Shown here: positions 1 to 10,100 of the stretch, piece after piece
How positions within the stretch are numbered: position 1 is the first letter of the stretch
Layout of the letters: every line of letters starts with the position of its first letter
Assembly (NCBI GenBank): GCA_020532545.1
Contig: JAJBAW010000004.1
Coordinates: 30,903 to 94,902, forward strand
Reading direction: 5' to 3'
DNA: 64,000 nucleotides
DNA from: Candidatus Cloacimonadota bacterium
GTDB lineage: Bacteria; Cloacimonadota; Cloacimonadia; Cloacimonadales; Cloacimonadaceae
The notes under the pieces: generated by a model
Databases searched by the model: none
What the model saw: the letters and a program-made list of their open reading frames with translations, nothing else
What the model was told of the DNA's origin: nothing
Made by a program: the position numbers and the translations under genes

Positions 1-1
1 A

Positions 2-592
2 TTTGTGGATAAAGTGGAGCACGAATATCTGAACCGGCTGCTGCATGTCATCTTTGACGACAAAGACTTTTTTGCCCGCTTTTTACAGGCTCCAGCCGCC
101 AAAGGCTGGCATCATAACTATGTGCATGGCCTCATCGAACACACCATCGCAGTGGCCAGCCTGTGCGAGTTTACCAGCACGCGCTATGCAGTATCCATGG
201 ATCTTTTACTCACCGGAGCGATCCTGCATGATGTAGCCAAAGTGATAGAGTACAACAGCAAAATCGCCATTGATTTTACCGATGAAGGCCGGCTCTTGGG
301 ACACCTCAGCATGAGCGATCAGATCGCGGTGGAAGCCGCGGCGAAGATCCCCGGTTTTCCAGAGGATCTACTGCTTAATGTGCGCCACATGATCCTTGCC
401 CATCACGGCGAGTATGAGAAGGCCTCAGTGCGTCTGCCCCAGACCCTGGAAGCCCTGATCCTGCATCATTGCGACAATCTCGATGCCCAGGCCGCAGGAG
501 TAAGCCAACTGCTGGCTGCCGCTCCTCCGGAAGCTGTCTGGAGCGAATTTGACCGCATCAACAACCGCTATTACCGCATAGTCCGCATCTAA
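2..592 (+). CDS. 3'-5' exoribonuclease, YhaM family, HD domain (5' end missing)
   Basis: The visible 195 residues are an HD-domain hydrolase that matches the C-terminal half of the YhaM family of 3'-5' exonucleases. Visible landmarks are HxxYVHGLIEHT (first metal His region), the HD pair in ILHDVAK, TDEGRLLGHL, the HMILAHHGE stretch and the HHCDNLDAQ signature near the end. YhaM proteins are normally about 310 residues with an N-terminal OB fold, so about 120 residues are missing. The frame stays open to the first base, so the GTG at position 5 is probably internal and the gene is cut by the window edge. It is followed after 7 nt by the metallo-beta-lactamase-fold gene, suggesting one transcript. 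The family assignment is firm; the substrate is not shown by sequence. Confidence 0.85.
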   Translation, partial: FVDKVEHEYLNRLLHVIFDDKDFFARFLQAPAAKGWHHNYVHGLIEHTIAVASLCEFTSTRYAVSMDLLLTGAILHDVAKVIEYNSKIAIDFTDEGRLLGHLSMSDQIAVEAAAKIPGFPEDLLLNVRHMILAHHGEYEKASVRLPQTLEALILHHCDNLDAQAAGVSQLLAAAPPEAVWSEFDRINNRYYRIVRI

Positions 593-599
593 AAGACGC

Positions 600-1376
600 A
601 TGTTTCAGACCTCAGTGCTTGCCAGTGGCAGCAAAGGCAACTGCATCCTGATCCGTAGCCGGAATACCGCGCTGATTTTGGATGCAGGCATCAGTCTCAA
701 GCGCGTGTGGGCAGCCTTAGAAGCCTTGGATGTGCCCCGGCATACCATCAAAGCGGTGATCGTATCCCATGAACATTCCGATCACACCAGAAGTGCCGGT
801 GCCATGGCCCGCAGCCTGAAAATCCCGCTGTATATCTCGCCCGATACTTATGACTACTGTGCCCATCGCCTGGGCAAGGTCGAGAGCTGGCTCAGGTATT
901 TTGAATCCGGGATTGAGTTTTTGGTGGGAGACATCCTGGTGAGGCCTTTCCGTTCTTCACACGATGCGATCGATTCCAACAACTTTTATTTTGAACATGA
1001 TGATCGCCGCGTCGGGGTTGCGATCGATCTGGGCTATCCCACCAAACTCACTGTGAGTATGCTGAGCCGGGTGCATGCCTTGATTTTGGAGTCAAATCAT
1101 GACCCTGAGATGCTCAGGAATGGCCCCTACGATCTCAGTCTCCAGCAGAGAGTAAGAAGCGAGCACGGTCATCTTTCCAATGTTGAAGCGGTGGGCCTCA
1201 TCTCGCAAGTGCTGCATCCCGGGCTGAAAAACCTGGTTCTGGCGCATCTTTCCGAAACCAACAACCTCCCGGATCTGGCCTTTGAAGTGATGAATAAATA
1301 TCTACAAAGCATCCGCAGCGAGGTCAAACTCCACGTAGCCAGTCAGCACATCCACACCAGCCTGATCGATATCTGA
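600..1376 (+). CDS. Metallo-beta-lactamase-fold hydrolase, YycJ/WalJ-like
   Basis: This 258-residue protein starts with SVLASGSKGNC, typical of the YycJ/WalJ group of MBL-fold proteins, and carries the metal motif HEHSDH (residues 57-62), followed by SSHDAID and VAIDLGYPT, which supply later metal ligands. Length fits the family. YycJ-type proteins are regarded as DNA-processing exonucleases in Firmicutes; that role here is inference. The start is close behind the upstream HD exonuclease stop (7 nt gap) with a weak ribosome-binding site, consistent with translational coupling. It converges with the PriA gene, with only 15 nt between the two stops and no obvious terminator between them. Confidence 0.85.
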   Translation: MFQTSVLASGSKGNCILIRSRNTALILDAGISLKRVWAALEALDVPRHTIKAVIVSHEHSDHTRSAGAMARSLKIPLYISPDTYDYCAHRLGKVESWLRYFESGIEFLVGDILVRPFRSSHDAIDSNNFYFEHDDRRVGVAIDLGYPTKLTVSMLSRVHALILESNHDPEMLRNGPYDLSLQQRVRSEHGHLSNVEAVGLISQVLHPGLKNLVLAHLSETNNLPDLAFEVMNKYLQSIRSEVKLHVASQHIHTSLIDI

Positions 1377-1391
1377 TTCCCAAACAAGCTC

Positions 1392-3743
1392 TTACATCAG
1401 AATCATCGGGTCGATATCGAGCTGTTTACTAATCCCTTTTTGAGGCTGAAATCCATTTTCTATATAATCCACGGCCTCGCGAATCTGCGCGGGACCTGCT
1501 GCTTTGAGGATCAGATGGTAGCGGAAAAGCTGATTGATCTTGGCAAAGGGAGCGGGGCTGGGTCCCAGGATGATCAAATCCTCACTTTCCGGCGGTAAGA
1601 AAGTTCGTTTCAGCCGGTCCATTTCATTTGCCAGCTCACCCAGGTCTATGCCCTGATAGAGCAGGCGTGCCAGACGAAAAGCCGGCGGATAGTTCAGCCG
1701 TTCGCGGTAGCTCAACTCTTCACTGGCAAAGCTCTCAAAATCCTGTCTGCTGGCGCATTGGATGGAGTAATGCTCCGGGTTGTAAGTCTGGATGATCACC
1801 TCTCCGGTTTTTTCTGCACGGCCACTGCGTCCAGCCACTTGGGTGATGAGCTGAAAGCTGCGTTCCGAAGCCCTGAAATCCGGAATATTCAGGCTGATAT
1901 CGGCATTGATGATGCCCACCAGAGTCACCCCCGGAAAGTCCAGCCCTTTCGTGATCATCTGTGTGCCCAGCAGGATGTCGATTTCCTGGCGTTTCATGCG
2001 TTGATACATACTCTTCAAAGTGCTGCTGGAGCTGTCGCTATCCATGCGCAGGATCTTGGCCGCAGGGAAGAGCATCTTCAAGGTCTGCTCTACTTTTTGC
2101 GTGCCGGGCGAGCCATAGGAAAAGCTGAAACCCTGGCAGGAAGGGCAGCGCCGGGGAATGGGATAAAAGTGCCCGCAATAGTGACATTGCATCTCTTCAC
2201 GATCGCGGTGATAGTACATGCTGATCTCACAATTCGTACAGGTGATCAGCTTGCCGCATTTCAGGCATTGCACGTAGGAGGAATAGCCGCGGCGGTTTTG
2301 GAAGAGAATCACCTGCTCTTTCCGGTTCAGCCGATCGGTAATGGCTACAGCCAGTTCGTCTGTGATTAGCTCCGGATTTTGGCTGTCGCGCAGATCGATC
2401 AGCCGCACTGTGGGCAGTGTATAGTGTAAGGGGCGGTTCTTGAGACGATGCAACCTGTATTTATTGGTCTGGGTATTGTGCCAGCTTTCCAGAGAGGGAG
2501 TAGCGCTGCCCAGGATGATCTGCGCATGGCTTTTCTGCGCCCGCACAATCGCCAGATCACGACCGTTGTAACGCGGCACATTATCCTGTTTGTAGCTGCT
2601 TTCATGCTCTTCATCCACGATGATCAGTCCCAGATCTTTCACCGGGGCAAAGACTGCACTGCGGGCCCCGATCACCAGCCGGCATTCGCCGCTTTTGATC
2701 TTTTGCCATTCCGCAAAGCGCTGCGCTTCTGTCAATTGACTGTGCATCACTGCCATGCTGCTGCCAAAATGGGAATCAAAACGGTCCAGCATTTGCGGGG
2801 TGAGCGCTATCTCCGGGATCAAAAAGATCACACTTTGCCGGGCTTCCAGATACTTGCGGATGATCTCTATATAGACCTCAGTCTTGCCGGAACCGGTGAT
2901 GCCATAGAGCAGATGCACCTGATATTTGCCGTAGTCTTCCAGTATTTCCCGCACGGCCTGGTTTTGCTCGTCAGTCAAGGTGATCTGTTTTGCGCCACTG
3001 CCTTTTTCGCGGATAAAACCGGAATCCTGCACCTCGCGCGGGAAGATGCGGATGATGTCTTTCTTTACCAAGGCTTTAAGTGCGCTGTAAGAGACCAGAC
3101 TGCTGATATCCGCCATCAAAAATGGACTCTGGGTCTGCTCTTTGATCAGCTCCCAAGCCTCGCGTTGGCGTAAGGGCAGATCGTTCTCCACAAATTCGAG
3201 CCCGGTAATTTCGATGAAATTCTTTTTCTTGGGCTTATCCAGATGTTTCACTCTGGTTGCCAGGCTGATGAATCCAGCTTCCTGCGCAGCTTCTGCCATC
3301 TGGTAAACAGGATAATCCGGCCGGTTCTTTTTGAGTTCTGAGAGCTTGATTTTGTCCTGAATTTGCAGGGCTTCATAGAAGGGGAGATAATCTGGGGGGA
3401 TCTCTTTGCTGGTGCCGATCCAGCTTGCCACAGCATCCACGTCACATTGCAAGCGACTGGGCAGCATGGCAAAGAGGGCCTTACCTACTGAACAATGATA
3501 ATACCAGCCCATCCATTTTGCCAGATCTAGAAGCTCCGGGGGCAAAACTGCCGCCTCATCCAGGATTTCTACCACGCTTTTGTAGCGATAATTCTCCGCT
3601 GGCATTTCTTCCATGCAGATGCCGAGCATCAGCTTTGCCCGCAAGGGAACCAAGACCCTGGCGCCATAGGCAATGCGCAAAGCGCTGCTATAACTGAAAT
3701 CCCTGTCGATCCCCAAGGGGAGACATACTTTGTAATAATACAT
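1392..3743 (-). CDS. priA: Primosomal protein N' (replication restart helicase PriA)
   Basis: 783 residues from the chosen ATG. It begins with the typical PriA 3'-DNA-binding domain (KVCLPLGIDRDFSYS), then superfamily-2 helicase motifs: Walker A GITGSGKTE (about 281-289), DEEH box (377-380), the cysteine-rich zinc region CLKCGKLITCTNC...CHYCGH...CPSCQG, and motif V/VI GTQMITKGLDFPGV and QVAGRSGR. PriA reloads the replisome at stalled forks. The open frame continues about 100 codons upstream (to 4046), but that stretch does not resemble PriA, so I start at 3743. A TTGACA lies 29 nt upstream of this ATG (3773-3778 on the minus strand), leaving room only for a very short or absent leader. No other replication genes are adjacent. 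Confidence 0.93.
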   Translation of the reverse strand: MYYYKVCLPLGIDRDFSYSSALRIAYGARVLVPLRAKLMLGICMEEMPAENYRYKSVVEILDEAAVLPPELLDLAKWMGWYYHCSVGKALFAMLPSRLQCDVDAVASWIGTSKEIPPDYLPFYEALQIQDKIKLSELKKNRPDYPVYQMAEAAQEAGFISLATRVKHLDKPKKKNFIEITGLEFVENDLPLRQREAWELIKEQTQSPFLMADISSLVSYSALKALVKKDIIRIFPREVQDSGFIREKGSGAKQITLTDEQNQAVREILEDYGKYQVHLLYGITGSGKTEVYIEIIRKYLEARQSVIFLIPEIALTPQMLDRFDSHFGSSMAVMHSQLTEAQRFAEWQKIKSGECRLVIGARSAVFAPVKDLGLIIVDEEHESSYKQDNVPRYNGRDLAIVRAQKSHAQIILGSATPSLESWHNTQTNKYRLHRLKNRPLHYTLPTVRLIDLRDSQNPELITDELAVAITDRLNRKEQVILFQNRRGYSSYVQCLKCGKLITCTNCEISMYYHRDREEMQCHYCGHFYPIPRRCPSCQGFSFSYGSPGTQKVEQTLKMLFPAAKILRMDSDSSSSTLKSMYQRMKRQEIDILLGTQMITKGLDFPGVTLVGIINADISLNIPDFRASERSFQLITQVAGRSGRAEKTGEVIIQTYNPEHYSIQCASRQDFESFASEELSYRERLNYPPAFRLARLLYQGIDLGELANEMDRLKRTFLPPESEDLIILGPSPAPFAKINQLFRYHLILKAAGPAQIREAVDYIENGFQPQKGISKQLDIDPMILM

Positions 3744-4624
3744 GAAATTATGACATCTGAAAGCGGCTTTTTTGTCAACACAAAGCTTTCGGAGTGCCGT
3801 AACGCTGGATTCATCCTGCAGTTGCCTCAGCTTTAGCTGGTGCGTGCCCCAAACAAAAGCATAGTCACACGGATTTGCTGGATTGGATACGTCCCGTGTC
3901 CAGTTGCTGGATTTACCTCCTGCAGTCACAATCTCTCCCCTGCCTTGAAAGAATCCAGGTGGGGGTTTCCAAGCTCCACGCCACGTGGCAGCCGCCTGGA
4001 TCAAGACTCCTTCCTGCCCTTTCAAGGCCGGGCTCCCGCAGCTCACTAAAACAATATACCCCAGGCTACCATGGCGGATTCTCTATTGAGAGCTCAGCTG
4101 TCGTCCTGCGCTGCGCTTCAGACTCGGGATTAGGTCTGCCAGCCACCCCAGCAGTCACCTGCTGGGCTATTGTCATTCGCCTTTCGTCCTACCGGACTGC
4201 TGCTATCTGAACTGCCAGGCCTTCACCGAACTGCCATGCCTTCACCGAACTGTTTTGCTTTTTGCCCGATGCCTGTTTTGACTTTCATTTTGATCTGGCC
4301 GATAAGCTTTAGATTGCCCCGTATCTTTCCTGATTCCCGCAAGCTACAAATGATTCTCAAACCAGAAATGAGAGTTAAACAGGAAGATCACGATGCTGCG
4401 CTGCCCGATCCGATCAGTGTTGCTTTTGTTTTTGTCAAGGCTGCGTGCTTGAGTTTGTCCGATCAGCGTTGCTTTTGTTTTAACTCAAAAACGACCCAGG
4501 TTAGTTCAGAACACTACGGCTGACAACAAGATACAGGACAAGCCCAGCTCGAAGGCTACCGCAGGAAAGGTCGTTTTAAAGTCAAAAAAAGGCGGGGTGG
4601 CTCAACTCTCTGAACACTCAGTAT
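3744..4624. other. Non-coding interval with short repeats
   Basis: No convincing gene. Three structures are visible: a perfect 8-bp hairpin CCCAGCAG/CTGCTGGG with a 4-nt loop at 4147-4166; two head-to-tail copies of a 19-bp unit at 4211-4248, preceded by TATCTGAA, the same lead-in as the hairpin repeat array at 6.5 kb; and a direct repeat of about 20 bp (CGATCAGyGTTGCTTTTGTT) at 4411 and 4460. An in-frame extension of PriA and a 117-codon plus-strand frame cross it, but both are low complexity and unlike any protein I know. Confidence 0.5.
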
Positions 4625-4656
4625 TAAAAAAGCCGCAGGCTTTTCCCGCGGCTTTA
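4625..4656 (-). terminator. Rho-independent terminator of the LamG protein gene
   Basis: On the minus strand, just after the stop codon at 4675, an AAAGCCGC/GCGGCTTT stem is followed by a run of T residues. Confidence 0.8.
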
Positions 4657-4674
4657 TATCAGAGTAAGTTAAGT

Positions 4675-6036
4675 TTATTTCATCAAAACAGCTTTCTTGA
4701 AGAAGCTGTCTGCTCCGGCTTGCATGCGGATGTAATATACGCCGGAGGCAAGGCTGGTGCCATTCTGGTCTTTACCATCCCAGGTCAATTTCTGAGAGCC
4801 GGCGGCTACGTTCTTGGAATCGAAGCTGCGCACTTCCTGGCCACGCATATTGAAGATGGTGATCAAGACGTCGCTGGGCTGAGCCAGCACATAGCTGATA
4901 TTGGTATTGGGGTTGAAGGGATTAGGGTAAACCTGTTTCAGCTCTGTGAAGACAGGAATATTGGGGATACCGGGCTGGGTGTTTTCATAGGTCACATGGA
5001 TAGGACCATGGAAACTCTCACTGCCATTTATGTCTGCGACCATCAACCAGTAATAATAGGTTCCGATTTGATTGATTTCGCTGTCTGTATAGACATAGAC
5101 CTGTTGATCTGAAGTGTTTGTGGCATCGATCAAAGCGGTGATTTGCTGCGCATTCGCCAGATTGGGATCGGTACCGCGATACACGTAGAAACCCATTACA
5201 GAGGTTTCAGACTGAGTGACCCAGGTGAGCACAACGTTGTTGTGCGTGCTGATGGTTGCGGTAAAGGAGGAAAGCTCTACTGGCAGGGTGGGAGGACCGT
5301 CAGTTTCCCATGTGGGCACAAAAGTCGTAGGATATATAGTGCCATTATGGCCATTGGCTACAGAGTCATAAGCTATGTTGCCCTGGCCTTCGTCCATTTT
5401 CCAGTATCCCACCAAGTTATTCGTAGTGGGGGAGATCGGCACACCGTAATTGGCAGCGACTTCTGCAGCTGTCAAGAGTCTGTTCCAGACCCGTGCTTCG
5501 CACAATGAGCCGTTTAGGTACATACCGGTCTGAGGTCCGGTTCCCGTGCTATTCCCATAAACACCCAAAAAGAAGTGTCCGGGTGAATTCATGTTGGTGT
5601 TTTGAGAAGATGCAATACTGATGTGGTTGTTGTATACTCCATCCATGTACAGAGTCATATCTCCGTCACGCTTACAGGTTACCGTTGCGTTATGCCAAAC
5701 TCCATTATTCCAAGGTCCGTTCACAGCATCAAGCGTATGTGTCGTACTCCCTTGAAATATAATCCTTAGTGTTCCGGGATTTGCTTCTGAAAGCTGAATA
5801 CTCCAGCGCCCTGAAGTGCTACCATAGTAGCTTTTTCCCATTATCCCACCAGATGAAGATGTTGTTTTAAACCAAATCTGGTATGACAAGTCGCCTAAGC
5901 CAACATCCAAAATGTCACCATAATTACCTACATAATTGTCGCTGCCATTAAGAGTAAGACAATTAACCTGCCCATAAGCGAGTGTCGCCATTCCGATCAA
6001 AAGCAATAAGAGAAGTAGAGCTTTGCTGTGTTTCAT
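4675..6036 (-). CDS. Secreted LamG/concanavalin-like domain protein with C-terminal sorting domain
   Basis: 453 residues. A signal peptide (KALLLLLLLIGMATLAYG, cleavage near residue 22) precedes a LamG/concanavalin-A-like jelly roll (about 25-215; landmarks YQIWFKT, MTLYMDGV, LNGSLCEARVWNRLLTAAE, GYWKMDEG). An FN3-like domain (about 250-350; LTWVTQSETSVMGFYVYRG) and a FlgD-like terminal domain (about 365-453; VYPNPFNPNTNISYVL, FNMRGQEV, SGVYYIRM) follow. LamG domains bind glycans or proteins, and the terminal domain is the sorting type used by outer-membrane secretion systems of the FCB group. The gene stands alone, with GGAGG before its ATG, a good promoter and a terminator. Ligand is unknown. 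Confidence 0.85.
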   Translation of the reverse strand: MKHSKALLLLLLLIGMATLAYGQVNCLTLNGSDNYVGNYGDILDVGLGDLSYQIWFKTTSSSGGIMGKSYYGSTSGRWSIQLSEANPGTLRIIFQGSTTHTLDAVNGPWNNGVWHNATVTCKRDGDMTLYMDGVYNNHISIASSQNTNMNSPGHFFLGVYGNSTGTGPQTGMYLNGSLCEARVWNRLLTAAEVAANYGVPISPTTNNLVGYWKMDEGQGNIAYDSVANGHNGTIYPTTFVPTWETDGPPTLPVELSSFTATISTHNNVVLTWVTQSETSVMGFYVYRGTDPNLANAQQITALIDATNTSDQQVYVYTDSEINQIGTYYYWLMVADINGSESFHGPIHVTYENTQPGIPNIPVFTELKQVYPNPFNPNTNISYVLAQPSDVLITIFNMRGQEVRSFDSKNVAAGSQKLTWDGKDQNGTSLASGVYYIRMQAGADSFFKKAVLMK

Positions 6037-6055
6037 AGTTTCCTCCTAAAAACAC

Positions 6056-6084
6056 AATATACTATTTATATTCATCAAAATCAA
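6056..6084 (-). promoter_or_regulatory. Sigma-70-like promoter of the LamG protein gene
   Basis: On the minus strand TTGATT, a 17-bp spacer and TATATT lie just upstream of a GGAGG ribosome-binding site and the ATG at 6036. Confidence 0.6.
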
Positions 6085-6369
6085 GACGCCTTAACGTCAT
6101 AGACTAAAACATAAACTAATGACTGCTGTAATCCTGTCAATAACTATTCTTGCTTTTTCACTCCACAGCTTGGAAATCTGTTGATATATTTCAACAAAAG
6201 CAGGTTTGGCCCTATGCTTGAATACCCCGCAGCCTTGTAATAATAAGAAAGTTCAAGACAGGGATCCCAGGTTTTTTAGGGTTAAATATCAGTCAGTCTT
6301 TGATTAGCCATTTACTTGTCTTATTCGCTGGAAGGTCAGAGCTTTGTCCCCAGTGGCTGCCCTTCCGCT

Positions 6370-6424
6370 GTCGTGGTGATGACGTAGAGATAGCAGGAAT
6401 CAATCCTTTGATCTCTACGACATC
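6370..6424. repeat. Palindromic element, GATGACGT family, copy 1
   Basis: GATGACGTAGAGAT at the left pairs with ATCTCTACGACATC at the right (13 of 14 bases), around a loop containing AGCAGGAATCAATCCT. The same layout and much of the same sequence recur at 25295-25355, so this is a dispersed element and not a chance palindrome. No coding capacity. Confidence 0.65.
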
Positions 6425-6465
6425 TTTAGCACGGGCTATCCAGGAAGGGTAATGCAGGTAGCGCT

Positions 6466-6945
6466 TTGCTATCTGAAATGCCGTTCCGATGGAACTCATT
6501 ATGGTATGTGCTTATCGAGTTCTATCTGAAATGCCATGCCTACGGCATTCATTTGGGTATGTAGTTTGTCTGATTATCTATCTGAAATGCCATGCCTACG
6601 GCATTCATTTGGGTATGTAGTTTGTCTGATTATCTATCTGAAATGCCATGCCTACGGCATTCGTTTGGGTATGTAGTTTGTCTGATTATCTATCTGAAAT
6701 GCCATGCCTACGGCATTCGTTTGGGTATGTAGTTTGTCTGATTATCTATCTGAAATGCCATGCCTACAGCATTCGTTTGGGTGTCTGTCTGTCTGTCTGT
6801 CTGTCTGTTAGTATCTATCTGAAATACTATTCCCATGGAACTCAAACCACTGTGTAGCTACGTTTTGCTATCTGAAATACCGTGCATACAGCACTCATTC
6901 GGATCTTTGCTTGCAGGATCCTATCTGAAATATTGTGCCTCATAG
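6466..6945. repeat. Nine-copy hairpin repeat array (period about 53-56 bp)
   Basis: The string TCTGAAAT recurs at 6472, 6525, 6581, 6637, 6693, 6749, 6818, 6871 and 6925. The central copies are spaced exactly 56 bp and are nearly identical. After each TCTGAAAT comes a small hairpin. Its arms differ between copies but stay complementary: GTTCC/GGAAC, ATGCC/GGCAT, TTCC/GGAA, GTGC/GCAC. This preserves structure rather than sequence, as in REP-type elements. No CRISPR-like unique spacers are present and no gene lies inside. Confidence 0.85.
6783..6808. repeat. Tetranucleotide microsatellite (GTCT)n
   Basis: About six and a half perfect GTCT units inside the hairpin array. It probably arose by slippage from the GTTTGTCTGAT part of the array unit. 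Confidence 0.9.
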
Positions 6946-7043
6946 CACTCGCTTGGGAATATAGATGGCTCAAAACCAAGATAATGTTTCAAATTCGCCG
7001 ACCAATTCTCCATCCTCCATTCTCAATTAACCTTGACGTCATT

Positions 7044-7071
7044 TTGACTTTCAAATAGCATGCACTATGAT
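7044..7071 (+). promoter_or_regulatory. Candidate promoter of the protease/PorQ-like operon
   Basis: TTGACT, a 16-bp spacer and TATGAT, about 50 bp before the chosen ATG at 7123. A TTGACG 11 bp further upstream with TAGCAT is an alternative pair. Confidence 0.5.
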
Positions 7072-7122
7072 CACAAATAGCATTTGCATTTTTATAGTTT
7101 AATAATGGGAGAAGATAAATTT

Positions 7123-10100
7123 ATGCCAAAATGGGTGAAACACATACACTTAGCCGCACTCTTGCTGCTATGCGTCCTGGGCCATGCCATGGTGCCTCCG
7201 CATCCGCTGTATGGTGATATACCGGAGAACTGGGAGCCCACCAGGATACCTGCGCTCAGGAATTTAGCTGTGGGAAGTGGAATAAATTCCACAGATTCCC
7301 CGGCTCTGCGTAGCGGTCAAAAACAGGATGTCTTGCCATCCAGGGTCCTGGCCTTGATGGTGGAATTCAGCGATGTCCAGTTCAAGAGCCAGCCTCAGTA
7401 TCCAGATACCGAGTGGGGGCATGATCTGGCCTTTTTCGAGAGGTGGATGCTGCATCTGGGAGACTTCTTTTTGGATGCCTCACATGGCAGCTACGAGCTG
7501 GATTACACCGTGTATCCCCAGGTATTTCAACTGCCCAGAGCGCTGGCCTATTATGGTGCCGATACTGGCGGCAGGACGGATGCCCGCTTGCCGGAGATTT
7601 TGCCGGATTTGATGCCGCTCACTCAGGCTTTGATCGATTTTCAGAATTATGATGCGGTGATCATCTTTCACGCTGGAGCTGGCCAGGAAGCTGATATAGA
7701 TCGTATTCGCACAGATTCGATCTGGAGCACCTTCCTCACCCGCAGGCTTTTGCAATCCTATTTTGATAGCGAAAATGACGATTATCCAGGCTTTGAGACC
7801 CCGGATGGCGCGATCCTGACGAATGTGGTGATTATGCCCGAAGATGAGTATCATGACTACTTCCCGGGACCGGATGAAGAATATGCAGAGTCTTATCTCT
7901 TCAGTATATACGGAGTTTTGGCGCATCAATTTGGCCACGTGCTGGGACTGCCTACTTTGTTTGACAATGACAGCAGCAATGGCGCCAGCCAGGGCATCGG
8001 AAATTGGGGCCTCATGGGCACCGGAGTCTGGAATGCCGGCGGTTATGTGCCCGCTCAGCTTTCTGCTTTCAGCCGCTACTATCTGGGTTGGGAAGAGGCT
8101 GTTACCCTGATCGATGACGGACAGGGCTTTCCTCTGGATCACTTTTTGAATCATGAGCAGGAGGCCATCCGGCTCTACAAAGTCCCCATCTCGGAGCGTG
8201 AATACTACCTGCTGGAAAATCGCCAGCAGAACCCCGATGGCAGCCTGGACCCTTATAACAATCTACCCAGCTACAGCTTTAAACTCCTGCCGGAAGGTGA
8301 ACAGGAGTATTATGAGCTATATCCCGATCTGCCTTATTTCAACTTTATGAAAAACCGTTATTCCGGTTCGGAATGGGATTTCTTCCTGCCCGGATTCGGC
8401 ATGGATCCCCGCACCGATGGCAGCGGAATCTTGATCTGGCACATCGATGAAAACGTGATTGAGGAGAATTTCACCGAGAATTTTGATCTGAATCGCGTGA
8501 ATGCCAATGCCCAGCATAAGGGTGTGGACCTGGCAGAAGCAGACGGCTATCAGCATCTGGATACCTCCATCATGGATGAATTTAAATACGGCGGCTACAA
8601 AGATAGCTATCGCTCTGGTAATAACGATTATTTCGGATATGGCATGCACGAGGGTCTGATCTGGCTGCCCACTGCGGAAAGCCATTATGGCGGGATTCCG
8701 CTGGAGATTTACGACATCAGCGAAAGCGGCAATCAGATGAGCTTCAGCCTGCGTTTTGCCTGGAAACTGGATGCGGGATTCGATGGTCCCAGCCTCTTGC
8801 CGGCAGCGTCTGTAGATTTTGATGGTGACGGCTCCAAAGAGATTTTTTACCCGATGTCCGATGGCTGGATTGCCCTGTTCAAAAACGAAACTATGGCTCC
8901 GGGCTATCCGCAACATTATCAGGATATTACACAGCTTTATACCTGGGACGGCGAGGCTTTTTATCTGCCCATGCAGGAGAATAAATTGCTGCGCCTGGCC
9001 CGTAAAGCCGCTAGCGGCACCAGCTTTATCCTCAATCTTTTGAATTACGAATGGCTGAGCCATCCTGTGGATATCGGTTCCCAAATGCTTTTACCCGTGA
9101 AACAAACAGATAGCGGCCTTTCCGAAATCATGCTTTACGATAAAAATACAAATGAGACTCAGCCTGAATATATCATGCCGCAGGGCGAACTTGCGGGTAA
9201 TCTGGTCTATTATGAACAGCAAATCTACGGCCTCAGCAAGACTGATCGCTATCAGCTCTTTAGCAAAGACACGGGTACTGGCGATTTGCAGAACTTTGAG
9301 CTTCCTCTGCCAGCAGATTCCTTGTGCATAGGGCTCTTTGGCGCACCACTCAAGCAAGACTTCAATCTCATCGTGCAATGTCCAGCCAGTGTCTATGTAT
9401 ATCAGTTTGAGGGAACTACCAAGCAGTGGAAACTCCTGCCAGGCTTTCCTTATGTCTTGCCGGATAGCACCTTTGCCCCTCTTACCATTCAGGATTTTGA
9501 TGGCAATGGCAGTTTGGATCTCATCCTCAGCACTGCCAATAGAGTGTTTATCGTCGATTACAGCGGCAGTGATATGAGTCCTGCCAGCCTCAATATGGGC
9601 CTCAGGGACGATCGCATCAGCGCCGGAGCCCTGGCTCTGGATCTGGATGGAGATGGCAAGATGGAACTAGCCGCAGCGCTCAGTCTGAACCGCCTCACCG
9701 TTTGGAACAATAACTACCGGCTGAAGCCCGAATACCCTGTATCCCACGCCAATCGGGGACGGCACCTGCCTTTTGTGGCCCAGGGTGCGGATGAAAATTA
9801 CTATCTGTGGATAGCCTCGGATAAGGGCAGCATTTCCCGCACGAAACTGCCGGAATACGATCCCAGCAGGGTGGATGAGAGTTGGCTTTGTGAATATGCC
9901 GATCTGCAGCGCACTTCCTCCCGGGGAGCCAGCACTTCGGACAATCAATTTCAGAGCGCCGGCAAATTCGTGATGAACGAGCTGTATTTCTTCCCGAATC
10001 CTTTGAAAAAGATCTACGAACCCAAGCTGCGCCTTTCGGTGATGCCCACCGAGGACAGACAGGTGGAGCTCAAGATCTTCGATATCAGTGGCAAAATGGT

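Noticed and set aside
3744..4046. N-terminal extension of PriA by about 100 codons
   Set aside because: PriA homology begins at MYYYKVCLPLG. The upstream frame is low complexity and lies in repeat-bearing DNA.
4170..4523. Plus-strand 117-codon frame in the gap after priA
   Set aside because: No ribosome-binding site; it crosses tandem and direct repeats and has no recognisable similarity.
6466..6945. CRISPR array
   Set aside because: The whole unit is repeated with no unique spacers, units contain hairpins with changing arms, and no cas genes are nearby.
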